Assembly (NCBI RefSeq): GCF_902833055.1
Contig: NZ_CADFEJ010000021.1
Span: 1 to 64,000 of the forward strand
Length of the DNA: 64,000 nt
From: Burkholderia territorii
Lineage (GTDB): Bacteria; Pseudomonadota; Gammaproteobacteria; Burkholderiales; Burkholderiaceae
Direction: 5' to 3'
Part shown: piece by piece, positions 8,552 to 17,605 of the stretch
Numbering within the stretch: position 1 is the first letter of the stretch
How the letters are laid out: every line of letters begins with the position of its first letter
Translations under genes and position numbers: made by a program
Notes under the pieces: model-generated
Seen by the model: the letters and a program-made list of their open reading frames with translations, nothing else
Told to the model about the DNA's origin: nothing
The model's database searches: none

Positions 8552-10633
8552 TCACCGGTCGTACTCGAAGGACTCGGTAAAGACCGTGTCGACCGTGTCC
8601 GACCAACTCAGGCTCACGAACGAGAAGTCGGTAACGCCCGTCCAACCGGCCACGGACGGGAACGCGACGCCCTGATCGCTTGGCACATTGAGCGTCACCG
8701 CCGCTCCCGGCACGGCCGGCGCGGCCTGGGCCGAACCGCTGACGAACGTCGCCGCGCTCTGCCCCGACGCGGTCGCGCGAATCTGCACGTTGCCGCGCTT
8801 GGCGACCGGCAACCCCGCCTTCGACGTCCAGCTCAGCGGGAATGTCCGGCCGCCCGCGAACGTGCCGGCGGTGCCCGGTGTCAGGCTGTCGCGCGTGGAC
8901 TGCGCGAGATCGTGCCATGCATACTGGCGCAGCGCGTCGGGCGATGGCGAAGGCGTGCGCAGCCGGACCGTGTAATGCCTGGCCGGCGCCGAAGTGTCGC
9001 CGTTCTGGTAGATGTCGATCGTATAGGCGCTGAATGGCTTGATGTCGGCCAGCTCCATAGCGCTCAATCGCGGCTTCGCCCACGCGGTGTTGTTTCGTGG
9101 CGCATCGCCGGGCCACGTGAACAGGCCCTGGTTGGCCGCGTCCTGCGCGACGCCGGCCAGGCGGAAATTGTTGCGGCACAGTGCATTCTTCGTCAGCGCG
9201 GCAAGCTGTGCCGGCGTCTGTCCGCTCGCGATCTGCGCGCGGATGTTCAGCGTGTCGCACGTGCCGCTCGACGGCTGAAGGAACACGCCGTTGCGCAATC
9301 CCGGGCCATTGACGATCGCGAAATCCACCGGAGTGCCGGACGCATCGACGGTGCCCACCTGCAGGTTGAGCGAATCGACGAACGCATTGGTCCCCGTCGA
9401 CGGATTGGCCGGATTCAGCCAGTCCCATTTCTGCGCGTTCGCGTTGACCTTGCTCAGCACCGCGCGCTGATTGCCGACCACTCGCCAGCCGGTATCGCCG
9501 CTCGCGCGGCTGCTCGCCATCACCGCGAGCTGCACATGCTGCTGCATGCCATCGCGAATGCCGTCGGTGCGCGTCCACGCGAGCTTGACCCACATCGTGT
9601 CGCTGGCGACGACGCGGATGACTTCCGGCAAGCTGAAGCTGGCATTGTTCATTGCATCGTCGGCCACGATGCCCGGCGTGCCGCCGGCATGCGCGCCGAA
9701 CTCCTGGTCGACCGACATGCCGTTGTTGAGGTACGCGGCGGGCACGCCTGCGTTCAGCGCACCCGACGCGACGCCATCGACGAAGATCCGGCCGCACGCC
9801 GATACGTTGCCGGCCGCGCGCGCCGCGCCGGTCGAACCGGCAAAACACTGATTGAGCGCGTCTCGCAATCCCGCGAGGTCGCTCGCGCTCGGCAGGTTCG
9901 TCACCACCGTGCCGTTGAGCGTCGCGGAGGCCGGCAGGCTGGCCTTGTCGCCGGGCTGCGGCGTGACACCGGGCGCGAGCTGAAGCTGCACCGGCGTATC
10001 GCTGGACGCGCCCGCCACGGAGCTGATCTGAACGCCGCCATCCGGCAGCACGTTGATCTTCACCTGATCGAGCAGCCGGTCGAGGCCCGGGCCGCCTGCG
10101 ATCAGCGGGCCGGAAATCAGGTCGACACCCGTATTGCCGGTTGCGGTCAGCAGGTCGGCAAGTGCCGACGAGTAAGCCTGCACGGTGCTGGTCACCGTCT
10201 GAGCCGTGACCTTGCTCTGCAGCAGCGCGGTGTCGGCAAGCAGCTTCGTCGGGTTGTCGCCGATGATCGTGGCGGCGATCGCATTCGTGATCGGCGTGAT
10301 GTTGATCGTCTGCGTGCCGGCCGTGGCGCTGAGTGCGACCAGCGTGGCCTGCGAATCCGCGACGTTGCCGTAAGCGGACAACGCGAAAGGCGCAGTCAGC
10401 CCGGTCACGGTGCAATGAAACGCGCCGGTCGCGGCATCGGCGGGACAGTCGACCGATTTGCCGGTGGCGTCGACCAGTTTGATCGTCGCGGCCTGCATGG
10501 CCGCACCGGCTGCCGCGACGCCGCTGACCGTCTGTGCGCCGGGCTCGGATGGCGATGAAGAAGAACCGCCGCCGCCTCCGCAAGCAGACAGCGCCAGCAC
10601 TGCGATACCCCATGCGACAGGTTTGAGTTTCAT
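8552..10633 (-). CDS. Large lipoprotein of unknown function
   Basis: A 693-residue lipoprotein. The start at 10633 is chosen because a type II signal peptide follows directly (MKLKPVAWGI..., lipobox LSAC with Cys18, then a Gly/Ser linker), and a G-rich ribosome site precedes it. The first ~80 mature residues look like a carboxypeptidase-regulatory-like beta-sandwich (TVSGVAAAGAAMQAATIKLV). The remainder has no motif I recognise. It is rich in N, T and short hydrophobic strands, with Cys pairs (about residues 330-520) that could form disulfides, and ends FTESFEYDR. It is divergent from the LuxR-type regulator across 232 bp and may be its target. Function not assigned. Confidence 0.8.
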   Translation of the reverse strand: MKLKPVAWGIAVLALSACGGGGGSSSSPSEPGAQTVSGVAAAGAAMQAATIKLVDATGKSVDCPADAATGAFHCTVTGLTAPFALSAYGNVADSQATLVALSATAGTQTINITPITNAIAATIIGDNPTKLLADTALLQSKVTAQTVTSTVQAYSSALADLLTATGNTGVDLISGPLIAGGPGLDRLLDQVKINVLPDGGVQISSVAGASSDTPVQLQLAPGVTPQPGDKASLPASATLNGTVVTNLPSASDLAGLRDALNQCFAGSTGAARAAGNVSACGRIFVDGVASGALNAGVPAAYLNNGMSVDQEFGAHAGGTPGIVADDAMNNASFSLPEVIRVVASDTMWVKLAWTRTDGIRDGMQQHVQLAVMASSRASGDTGWRVVGNQRAVLSKVNANAQKWDWLNPANPSTGTNAFVDSLNLQVGTVDASGTPVDFAIVNGPGLRNGVFLQPSSGTCDTLNIRAQIASGQTPAQLAALTKNALCRNNFRLAGVAQDAANQGLFTWPGDAPRNNTAWAKPRLSAMELADIKPFSAYTIDIYQNGDTSAPARHYTVRLRTPSPSPDALRQYAWHDLAQSTRDSLTPGTAGTFAGGRTFPLSWTSKAGLPVAKRGNVQIRATASGQSAATFVSGSAQAAPAVPGAAVTLNVPSDQGVAFPSVAGWTGVTDFSFVSLSWSDTVDTVFTESFEYDR

Positions 10634-10787
10634 TGTTTTCCCCCCGAGAGTCTTCTGGATATCAGGCGCGATACGCAACGCGCATGCACGCTGACTGGAA
10701 TTCTCGCAAAGTCGATTTCTTCGATCATCGTTCAGGTGAATGAAAGTCCGTAACAATGCGGTACGAAAAGCAAATGACCTGTGCTAG

Positions 10788-10804
10788 CCTGAAAACAATT
10801 CAGG
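10788..10804. promoter_or_regulatory. Inverted repeat CCTGAA-N5-TTCAGG in a divergent promoter region
   Basis: A perfect 6-bp dyad in the gap between the lipoprotein gene (leftward) and the LuxR-type regulator (rightward), 62 bp before the regulator's ATG. Size and place suit an operator for a dimeric regulator, possibly the adjacent LuxR protein. No binding evidence. Confidence 0.35.
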
Positions 10805-10865
10805 CGTTCGAATCAGTATCGTCAGACAAAATCCGCATACGAAATCATTACGCGGCGGGGGCAGC

Positions 10866-11984
10866 ATGGAACGGGACCAGCTCATCGGGGACCTCTACGA
10901 GGCCGCCCTGTGCCCGGATGGTTTTCTCGAAGTATTCCATCGGGTATCCGAATCGCTCGGCGCAAACGTCTTTCATATGTTCAGCTGGGACGCCGTGCGC
11001 AACGCCCCGAAATTCTCGATCTATTCGCCGCGCGCTGAATTGGATTCGATCGTCGCACTCTACGACCAGTATTACGGCGCACTCGATCCGCGCCGCGGCT
11101 TCGTCGAGAATGCGCCGCTCGGCGAATTTGTTTGCTGCCAGGATCATCTGACCGAACGCGATGTCGAGCGCAGCGAATTCTTTCAGGACTATCAGATTCC
11201 GTCGGGCATTCGCTATCTGATGGGAATGCGCTTCGCGCGCCCCGGCAGCGACGACATCCTGCTCGGCTTGCTGCGAGCGTACGGTCGACCGCCTTATTCG
11301 TCGGAGGAGCGCGCGAATCTGACGGGCATGGCCGGGCATCTGCAACGCGCAATCAACCTTTGGCAGGATGCACGCGTGCTGCGTCGGGACGCCGCGCTCG
11401 GCAACGAATTGATGGAAGAACTGGGCTTGTCCATCTTCACGCTCGACCGGCATTCGCGCGTCGTATACGTCAACGCGGCGGCAGAAGCGTTGTTGCGCGC
11501 CACCACGTGCCTCAAGCTCGAGCATGGCCATCTGAGCGCGACGAGCGCGCCGCAGAACGACGCACTCAAGGCAGCGGTAACACGTGTCGCCAGGACCCGC
11601 AAAAGCGAGAACCTTGCTCTGGCCGGCACCGTCAGCGCCGCACACGAAGTCTTTCTCTGCATTGCTTCGTTATCCGGACAAATACGCGATGGCGCACTCG
11701 GCGACGCGGCGATCCTGATCACCGCGAGACGCCGCAGCGCCGCACCGCTCGTCGTTGCGCAACAGTTGCGGCAGGCATTCGGCTTGACGAGCGCCGAAGC
11801 CGCCGTCGCCGAAGCATTGATCGGCGGCAAGACTCCCGAGGAATGCGCGGCCATCGCGGGCGTGTCGCTCTCGACCGTTCGCACGCAACTGCGTGCGATC
11901 TACGAGAAGACACATTCCCGAAACCAGGCCGAAGCGGTCGGGCGGATGCTCTGGATCCTCCCCCGGCACGCGCGTGAAGAGTGA
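10866..11984 (+). CDS. LuxR-family transcriptional regulator with PAS-like sensor
   Basis: A 372-residue regulator. The first 170 residues form an unassigned sensory region, followed by a PAS-like segment (about 180-290; ELGLSIFTLDRHSRVVYVN) and a C-terminal GerE/LuxR helix-turn-helix (about 305-365; AFGLTSAEAAVAEALIGGKTPEE then AGVSLSTVRTQLRAIYEKT). There is no acyl-homoserine-lactone domain and no receiver, so it is not a quorum receptor of the LuxR/LasR kind. The ATG has GGGGG just upstream. Divergent from the lipoprotein gene and convergent with the second adhesin, with a strong terminator in between. Confidence 0.88.
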   Translation: MERDQLIGDLYEAALCPDGFLEVFHRVSESLGANVFHMFSWDAVRNAPKFSIYSPRAELDSIVALYDQYYGALDPRRGFVENAPLGEFVCCQDHLTERDVERSEFFQDYQIPSGIRYLMGMRFARPGSDDILLGLLRAYGRPPYSSEERANLTGMAGHLQRAINLWQDARVLRRDAALGNELMEELGLSIFTLDRHSRVVYVNAAAEALLRATTCLKLEHGHLSATSAPQNDALKAAVTRVARTRKSENLALAGTVSAAHEVFLCIASLSGQIRDGALGDAAILITARRRSAAPLVVAQQLRQAFGLTSAEAAVAEALIGGKTPEECAAIAGVSLSTVRTQLRAIYEKTHSRNQAEAVGRMLWILPRHAREE

Positions 11985-12013
11985 TCTATCGAAACCGCGC
12001 ACCATCGGCGTAT

Positions 12014-12049
12014 CGAACGCGGCGGACATCCCCGTGCCCGCCGCGTTCG
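12014..12049. terminator. Bidirectional terminator between the LuxR regulator and the adhesin
   Basis: Perfect 12-bp inverted repeat CGAACGCGGCGG / CCGCCGCGTTCG around a 12-nt loop, followed on the plus side by CTTTC. It lies in the 89-bp gap between two convergent stop codons. Confidence 0.75.
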
Positions 12050-12073
12050 CCTTTCAACGCCGTTCAGCCCCGA

Positions 12074-15000
12074 TCAGAACTGGTAACCGGCCCCGACCAC
12101 CGCACCGAAGTCCGACCGCGCATTCCCCGTCACCGACGCCTTGACGACCCAACGATTGTTCTCAGTCACGTACGAATACCCGGCCGCGAATCCTTGCTGC
12201 CCGTGATAATTCGAAGTCGCCGCCGACACCATCGAACGCCCCGCCCCCGTCGGCTGCGGCAACCCGGCCACCGCCATCGCCGAAGCCACGCCACCGTACA
12301 TGTCCTTCTTCAGGTCGTTGAACGCGTTGTACACCTGCCCGATCCGCTGGTCGGTGTAGCCTTTCGCCTGCGCCGACGCGGCGCCGAGATTGTCGTTCAG
12401 CTGCTGCACGTTCACGGCGTCGGTCGGTGCCGTGCCGGCCGCCACGTTCGTGACCTGGCGCTCGCTGCCCTTCGCGCCGACCGAGAACGAGTTGTCGCGA
12501 TCGGCAATCGAGCCCTGGCCGACCGCCACTGCATTCTTGCCCGTGGCGGTCGCCGTCGAGCCGATCGAGCCCGCATCGGCGCGCGCGATCCACGACGTGT
12601 TCGCATCCGTCGCCGCCGCGCGGACCTTGTCGTTGATCGCCGCGGTCTTCAGCGCGTCGTTGAACTGCGCCATGTTGACCGCATCGTTGGCGTTCACACC
12701 GGCCGCGACCCCGCTCAGCACGCGGTCGCCCGCCGTGCCGGAAAAGTTGACGCTGGTGCCGCCCGAATCCTTGCCGACCGTGATCTGGCCGTTCGGATCC
12801 TGCTGCTGCACGAGGCCCGCCTTGCCGTTCGCGATGTCGGTCACGTTGTTCTGGAGGTTGGCGATATCGGTCGTGTTCTTCGATACCTGCTGGTTCGTCG
12901 CGTAGAGCTGCGAGCCGTTCACGGCATCGGTGCTGGTCGCGCCGAGCGTGCCGGCCTTCACGTTGGTGATGCGTGTGCCGCCCGCACCGCCGAGCGTGAT
13001 CGCGCCCTTCGAGCTGTCGTCGTACTGCACCGCGAGCGCGCCGAGCTGGTCGAGATTCGACTGCACCGACTTCAACTGCTTCACGTTCACGGCGTCGGTA
13101 TCGTCGGTGCCGGCCGCGACGTTCTTCAGCACGACTGCCGCGTTCGCGTTGCCGCCGATCAGCGACACCGAGTTCAGCCGGTTGCCGTTGCCGTCGACGT
13201 CGTACTTGACGACATTCTTCACGGCGTCGCCGGCCTGGTTCGACACCTGCGTGATGCGTTGCTCGAGGTCGGACTTCACGCCGTACAACTGGCCGCCGTT
13301 CACCGCATCGGTGCTGCCGGCGGCGACGTTGCCGTCGGCGACGTTGGTCAGTTTCGTCGGCGCGCCTCCACGGGCGGCACTGTATGCGCCGAGCGCCGGA
13401 TCGAACTGCAACGCATCCTTCTGCAGCCCCGCGATCGCGGTCGTATTGCCGGCGATGCTGGTTTCGGCGTTGCCGATGCGCGTCTCGTGATTGTCGAGCG
13501 TCGTGGTGTTGCCGGCGACGCGGCCATCGAGGTTCGTCAGCGCGTCGCCGACATTGTTGAACGAATCGCCGCCGACCTTGTACGAAGGCGCCGTGATCGA
13601 GCCGTCAGGATTCGCCGTCGCGCCGCCGCCGAGCGCGGCCGCCGTGCCGTCGATCGCCCTGCGCAATTGCGCACCGTTCACCGCATCGGTGCTGCCGGCC
13701 GACACGTCGCCTTGCGCGACATTGGTCACGCGCACCGGCACCCCGCCGTTACCGGCGCCGAGCGAAACCTGCCGCTTGCCGGCATCGTCGTATTTCACGG
13801 CGAGCGCGTCGAGCTGGCTCGTGCCGTCGTGGATCGCCGCGTTCAACTGGTCGACGTTGACCGCGTCGGTGCCGTTACGGCCGGCCGCGAGGTTGCCGAT
13901 GCGCTGCGGGCCGTTGCCGCCGTGGCTCGCATCGTAAGTGCCGAGGCTCGCGTTCCATTGCAGCGCATCCTGCTGCAGCGCCGCGATGTTGCCGGTGTTC
14001 GTCGCGACCTGGTCGCCGAGCTTCGTCACGCTGTTGCCGACGTTGGCGATCGACTGATTCAGCGTGTCGGTCGCCTTGCCGAGCTGGCCGACGTTCACCG
14101 CATCGTTCGCTGCCACGCCATCCGCGACGTTGTGCACGCCAACCGGTGCCGGCGCGCCCTGGCCACCGAGCGTCACGCCGCCATGCGCATCGTCGTCGTA
14201 CTGCACCGCGTTCTTCGCCGCGTTGCCGATCTGGCTCGTGATCGACGTGCTCAGGTTGCCGACCGTCGTGCTGACGCTGTTGGCCACGCTCGTGCTGAGC
14301 GATGCGAGACCGCCGCCCAGCTGGCCGACGTTCACGGCGTCGTGCGCATCCTTGCCGTCCGCGACGTTGTGCAGCGTCGTGCCGTTCGGGCCGGCGAACG
14401 TGACCGAGTCGAAGCCGCTCTGGCCGTCGTATTTCACGTTGCGCGCATCGGCTGCCTGCAGGCCGCCGATGTTCGATGCAGCCGTGCTGAGCGACGCATT
14501 GATGACGGACACGTTGTTCTGCAGGTTCGTGATGTTCGTGGCAACCGTCGACAACGACGTCTGCAGTGGTGCGACGCTGCCCTTCAACTGCCCGACGTTG
14601 ACCGCGTCCGTATCGGCGGCACCGGCGGCGACACCGCTGATGGTCGTGCCGTTGCTGCCGTCGAGTGCGATCGCGGCATGCGAATCGTCGGTGTATTTGA
14701 CGACGTTCTGCGTCGCGGTCACGATGCTCGTGCTGAGGCTGTTGCCGACGCTGGTCATGCGCTGGTCGACGTTCGCGATCGACGTCGACAGCGCATTGCC
14801 GACGGAGGTCACGCGAGCGTCGACGTTGCCGATGCCGGTACTGAGCGCGCTGTTGACGTTCTTCAGTTGCTGGACGTTGACGGCATCCGTATCTGCCGCG
14901 CCGGCCGCGACGTTCTTGAGCTGACGCTCGTGGCCGATCGAGCCGAACGAGACGGCGCCGCCGACCGGTGCAGCCGTGCCGCCGAACACGGGTGTGCCGC

Positions 15001-15688
15001 CGTTGTTCGCGCCGGCGCTGCCCGAACCGATCGCCACCTGGTTGTCGTCGTTCGTCTGCGCGCCGGCGCCGATCGCGACGGACTGCGTGCCGCCCGCACG
15101 TGTTTGCGTAGCCGCGTCGTACGCGGCGCCGTTCGATACGCCGTCGCTCGTGGTCGGATTCGCGCCGCCGATCGCAATCGAGCGATCGCCGCTCGCCAGT
15201 GCCGAATGACCGAGCGCGATCGAGCTCGTGCCGTGCGCATCCGCGACGTTGCCGAGCGCCATCGAGTAGTCGCCGATCGCGGCGGACTGGCGGCCCATCG
15301 CGAGTGCCGTGTTGCCTTGCGCGAGGGCGACCGTGCCGATCGCCGTGGCCGAATTCGCGAGCGCCTGCGCGCCGACGCCGATCGCAATTCCGCCGCCGCT
15401 GCTCGTGCCGCTCTTGCTGCCGGCGTTCGACTGGTCGCCGATCGCGATGCCGCTGGAACCGGCCTTTGCATTCGTGCCCGATGTGAAATTCGTGCTGCTG
15501 GTGGCGACGTAAGTCCCGCTCTTCGTCGCGATACAGGCCGTGTTGGTCCCGTCGATGCATTGCCCGTTCAGCGCATTGTCCGGGTTGCCGCGATCGACGA
15601 AATTGTCTGCATGTGCGGCCCCCGCGACCAGCACACCTGCGCCTGCGAACATGGCGGCGACGAGCGCCGGGATCTGGTTCCTCTTCAT
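12074..15688 (-). CDS. Trimeric autotransporter adhesin, complete (1204 aa)
   Basis: Complete YadA-type outer-membrane adhesin. A conventional signal peptide (MKRNQIPALVAAMFAG... cleaved after AAHA) precedes YadA-like head repeats (about 60-250; AIGxxxxAxGxxSxAxG). A long stalk follows with about eleven neck connectors of the NVAAG...DAVNVxQL type, alternating with coiled-coil segments (SALSTGIGNVDARVTSVGN). The C-terminal ~95 residues form the YadA anchor: a linking helix (YTDQRIGQVYNAFNDLKKDM), four beta strands and the terminal aromatic GAGYQF. GGAG lies 9-10 nt before the ATG. Unlike the first adhesin it lacks an extended signal peptide. It is monocistronic, with a long AT-rich upstream region. 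Ligand unknown. Confidence 0.95.
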   Translation of the reverse strand: MKRNQIPALVAAMFAGAGVLVAGAAHADNFVDRGNPDNALNGQCIDGTNTACIATKSGTYVATSSTNFTSGTNAKAGSSGIAIGDQSNAGSKSGTSSGGGIAIGVGAQALANSATAIGTVALAQGNTALAMGRQSAAIGDYSMALGNVADAHGTSSIALGHSALASGDRSIAIGGANPTTSDGVSNGAAYDAATQTRAGGTQSVAIGAGAQTNDDNQVAIGSGSAGANNGGTPVFGGTAAPVGGAVSFGSIGHERQLKNVAAGAADTDAVNVQQLKNVNSALSTGIGNVDARVTSVGNALSTSIANVDQRMTSVGNSLSTSIVTATQNVVKYTDDSHAAIALDGSNGTTISGVAAGAADTDAVNVGQLKGSVAPLQTSLSTVATNITNLQNNVSVINASLSTAASNIGGLQAADARNVKYDGQSGFDSVTFAGPNGTTLHNVADGKDAHDAVNVGQLGGGLASLSTSVANSVSTTVGNLSTSITSQIGNAAKNAVQYDDDAHGGVTLGGQGAPAPVGVHNVADGVAANDAVNVGQLGKATDTLNQSIANVGNSVTKLGDQVATNTGNIAALQQDALQWNASLGTYDASHGGNGPQRIGNLAAGRNGTDAVNVDQLNAAIHDGTSQLDALAVKYDDAGKRQVSLGAGNGGVPVRVTNVAQGDVSAGSTDAVNGAQLRRAIDGTAAALGGGATANPDGSITAPSYKVGGDSFNNVGDALTNLDGRVAGNTTTLDNHETRIGNAETSIAGNTTAIAGLQKDALQFDPALGAYSAARGGAPTKLTNVADGNVAAGSTDAVNGGQLYGVKSDLEQRITQVSNQAGDAVKNVVKYDVDGNGNRLNSVSLIGGNANAAVVLKNVAAGTDDTDAVNVKQLKSVQSNLDQLGALAVQYDDSSKGAITLGGAGGTRITNVKAGTLGATSTDAVNGSQLYATNQQVSKNTTDIANLQNNVTDIANGKAGLVQQQDPNGQITVGKDSGGTSVNFSGTAGDRVLSGVAAGVNANDAVNMAQFNDALKTAAINDKVRAAATDANTSWIARADAGSIGSTATATGKNAVAVGQGSIADRDNSFSVGAKGSERQVTNVAAGTAPTDAVNVQQLNDNLGAASAQAKGYTDQRIGQVYNAFNDLKKDMYGGVASAMAVAGLPQPTGAGRSMVSAATSNYHGQQGFAAGYSYVTENNRWVVKASVTGNARSDFGAVVGAGYQF

Positions 15689-16756
15689 TTTCTTGTGCTC
15701 CGTTTATAGCGTTCGATTTGAATACGGACTACTTACGTTTATTCACAGCTTCCAGCTCGACTCCAACTCCGACTTCAGTGCGATACGTACTGCGTGCGCT
15801 GCACCGCCGCGTCAGGCCGATGGCGATATGCAGCTACCGCTCGTGTCGACAGCGCGCACGCAGCCCCGGGCCGCCGGATGATCGCCGGCCCGTCTCGTTC
15901 ATTCGATAAATACATAAGGAATGCAGATCACTCGATCTGGACGCGTTCACTCCCGATCGATTCTTGCGATTCAACCCGTTACGCCGAGCATTCCGAATTC
16001 GATGCCGCGCTAAGCGCGACCAACCCCGTCCATTTATTTCATCGCGTGCTGCTGAGTGGACCTTTTCGCGACCGCTCTTTTCATTTGCCAGAGCGGCGCC
16101 ATTTTCGCGCCGCCCGATCCACTCGTCATTCAAAAGTCGGACGAATTATGAGACACCACTCGACATCAGAGAAGACGACATTCTTTATAGATTGTAAAAC
16201 CCAATATTTTCAAACGTTTACGCAAAATCCACCGTGCTCGCAAACGATTTACTACATTTACACTTAATAAAAATGTTTTCACGGACGGACAAATACTTTG
16301 CCGGAGCGGATCGAAATAACACGAGAGTTTTTAAAATTTTCAAAGAAATACGCCGAATGACCGCCGGCGCCCCGGACGGCACGTGAATTCGGGCATCCGC
16401 GAGAACCGATACGGGATAAAAACACGGAAAAGACGGCGCTACGACAGAACCCGGAAACGACGAATGAAGAATGGAAGCCCGTCATCTGGCGCGAATCCGA
16501 ATAACCTCCTACAATTCCGCTCGCATCGATTCCGGTACCGGCAATCATCCGCGCCTTTTATCGGCCGGTGATCAGAACAACGAACGCCGGGTATTGCGCC
16601 ACCCGCTGCCTGCCGTGCAGTCCGGAGGCGTCCGCTTGTCGGTGCGAGCGTGCGATGCGCTTTCGCGAAGTCGCATCGCGGCTTTCGGCGATTTTCCCGA
16701 ACGGAATAGCCGCCGTGCCGGAACGCTCTCCGCAGCCTTTCCCGAACAGGTGCACG
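15689..16756. other. Long AT-rich intergenic region upstream of the second adhesin
   Basis: Over 1 kb without a supported gene. The stretch from about 15900 to 16560 is clearly AT-richer than the neighbouring genes, with A/T runs around 16170-16350. It contains the promoter of the leftward adhesin and of the rightward response regulator. Such AT-rich DNA is a usual target of H-NS-type silencers (inference). Confidence 0.6.
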
Positions 16757-17581
16757 ATGCCTCGACCGAGCTCCGCATTGAGCCGCGCCCATGTCCTGAT
16801 CGTCGACGATCAGCCCGAGCAACTGCGCTTGCTGATCGATATCCTGCGCGGCACCGGGTGCCGAATCAGCGTCGCATTCGACGGATTGCAAGCGTGCGAG
16901 CGCGCGCAGGCGCTCGTGCCCGATCTGATCCTGATGGACGTGCGCATGCCGCGCATGGACGGCTTCACCGCATGCCGCCGGCTTGCCGCCGATCCGCTGA
17001 CGCGCGCGATCCCGGTAATCTTCCTGACGGTGGCCGGCGAGTTGCACGAACGCATCGAGGGGCTCGAGATCGGCGGCGTCGACTATGTGTTGAAGCCGTT
17101 CGAGCCGGCGGAAGTCATCGCACGGATTCGTGTACAGCTGATGCGGACGATCCGCCAGCTGCCGGCGGATACGGAGGACATCGAGGCGGCGCCCGCCCCG
17201 TTCGCGACCGGCAAGGACGACGACATCATCGTGCGCGCGGCGATTCGCCATCTGTCGCGCTCGCTGAACGATCCGCCGACGGTCGAGCAACTGGCGCGCG
17301 CGGTCGGCACGCACGAGAAGCGCTTGTCGCGCGCGTTTCGCGACAATCTCGGGCAGACGGTGTTCGAGTATCTGCGGCACGAGCGGCTGCGCATCGCGCA
17401 GGGCCTGCTCGATTCGACATCGCTCAGCATTGCGAGCATCGCGAAGGAGATCGGTTTTTCCACGCCGGCGAATTTCGCCACCGCGTTCCGCGAACGGTTC
17501 GGCATCACGCCGACCGAATGGCGGCGGCAGCGCCATGCAGCCGAACGCGCGGCCACCCGCGAGCCGCAGCGCGACGCGTAG
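16757..17581 (+). CDS. Response regulator with AraC-type DNA-binding output
   Basis: A 274-residue regulator. The receiver domain (about 12-125) has the acidic pair of IVDDQPEQ, phospho-acceptor Asp61 (LILMDVRMPRMDG) and the conserved Lys of YVLKPFEP. An AraC/XylS double helix-turn-helix occupies about 160-260 (TVEQLARAVGTHEKRLSRAFRD; SIASIAKEIGFSTPANFATA). The start at 16757 (AGGTG 6 nt upstream) is preferred over in-frame upstream codons because the receiver begins soon after. No kinase gene is adjacent. Convergent with the TonB receptor gene, with only 24 bp between stops. Receiver-AraC fusions without a partner kinase are less common than OmpR types. Confidence 0.88.
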   Translation: MPRPSSALSRAHVLIVDDQPEQLRLLIDILRGTGCRISVAFDGLQACERAQALVPDLILMDVRMPRMDGFTACRRLAADPLTRAIPVIFLTVAGELHERIEGLEIGGVDYVLKPFEPAEVIARIRVQLMRTIRQLPADTEDIEAAPAPFATGKDDDIIVRAAIRHLSRSLNDPPTVEQLARAVGTHEKRLSRAFRDNLGQTVFEYLRHERLRIAQGLLDSTSLSIASIAKEIGFSTPANFATAFRERFGITPTEWRRQRHAAERAATREPQRDA

Positions 17582-17605
17582 CCGCGCCCACGCGGACGAT
17601 CACGA

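Noticed and set aside
11981..15709. Very long open frame (over 1200 codons) on the plus strand opposite the second adhesin
   Set aside because: It is Arg/Val/Asp repeats produced by reading the GC-rich adhesin repeats in antisense; no ribosome site, signal or domain.
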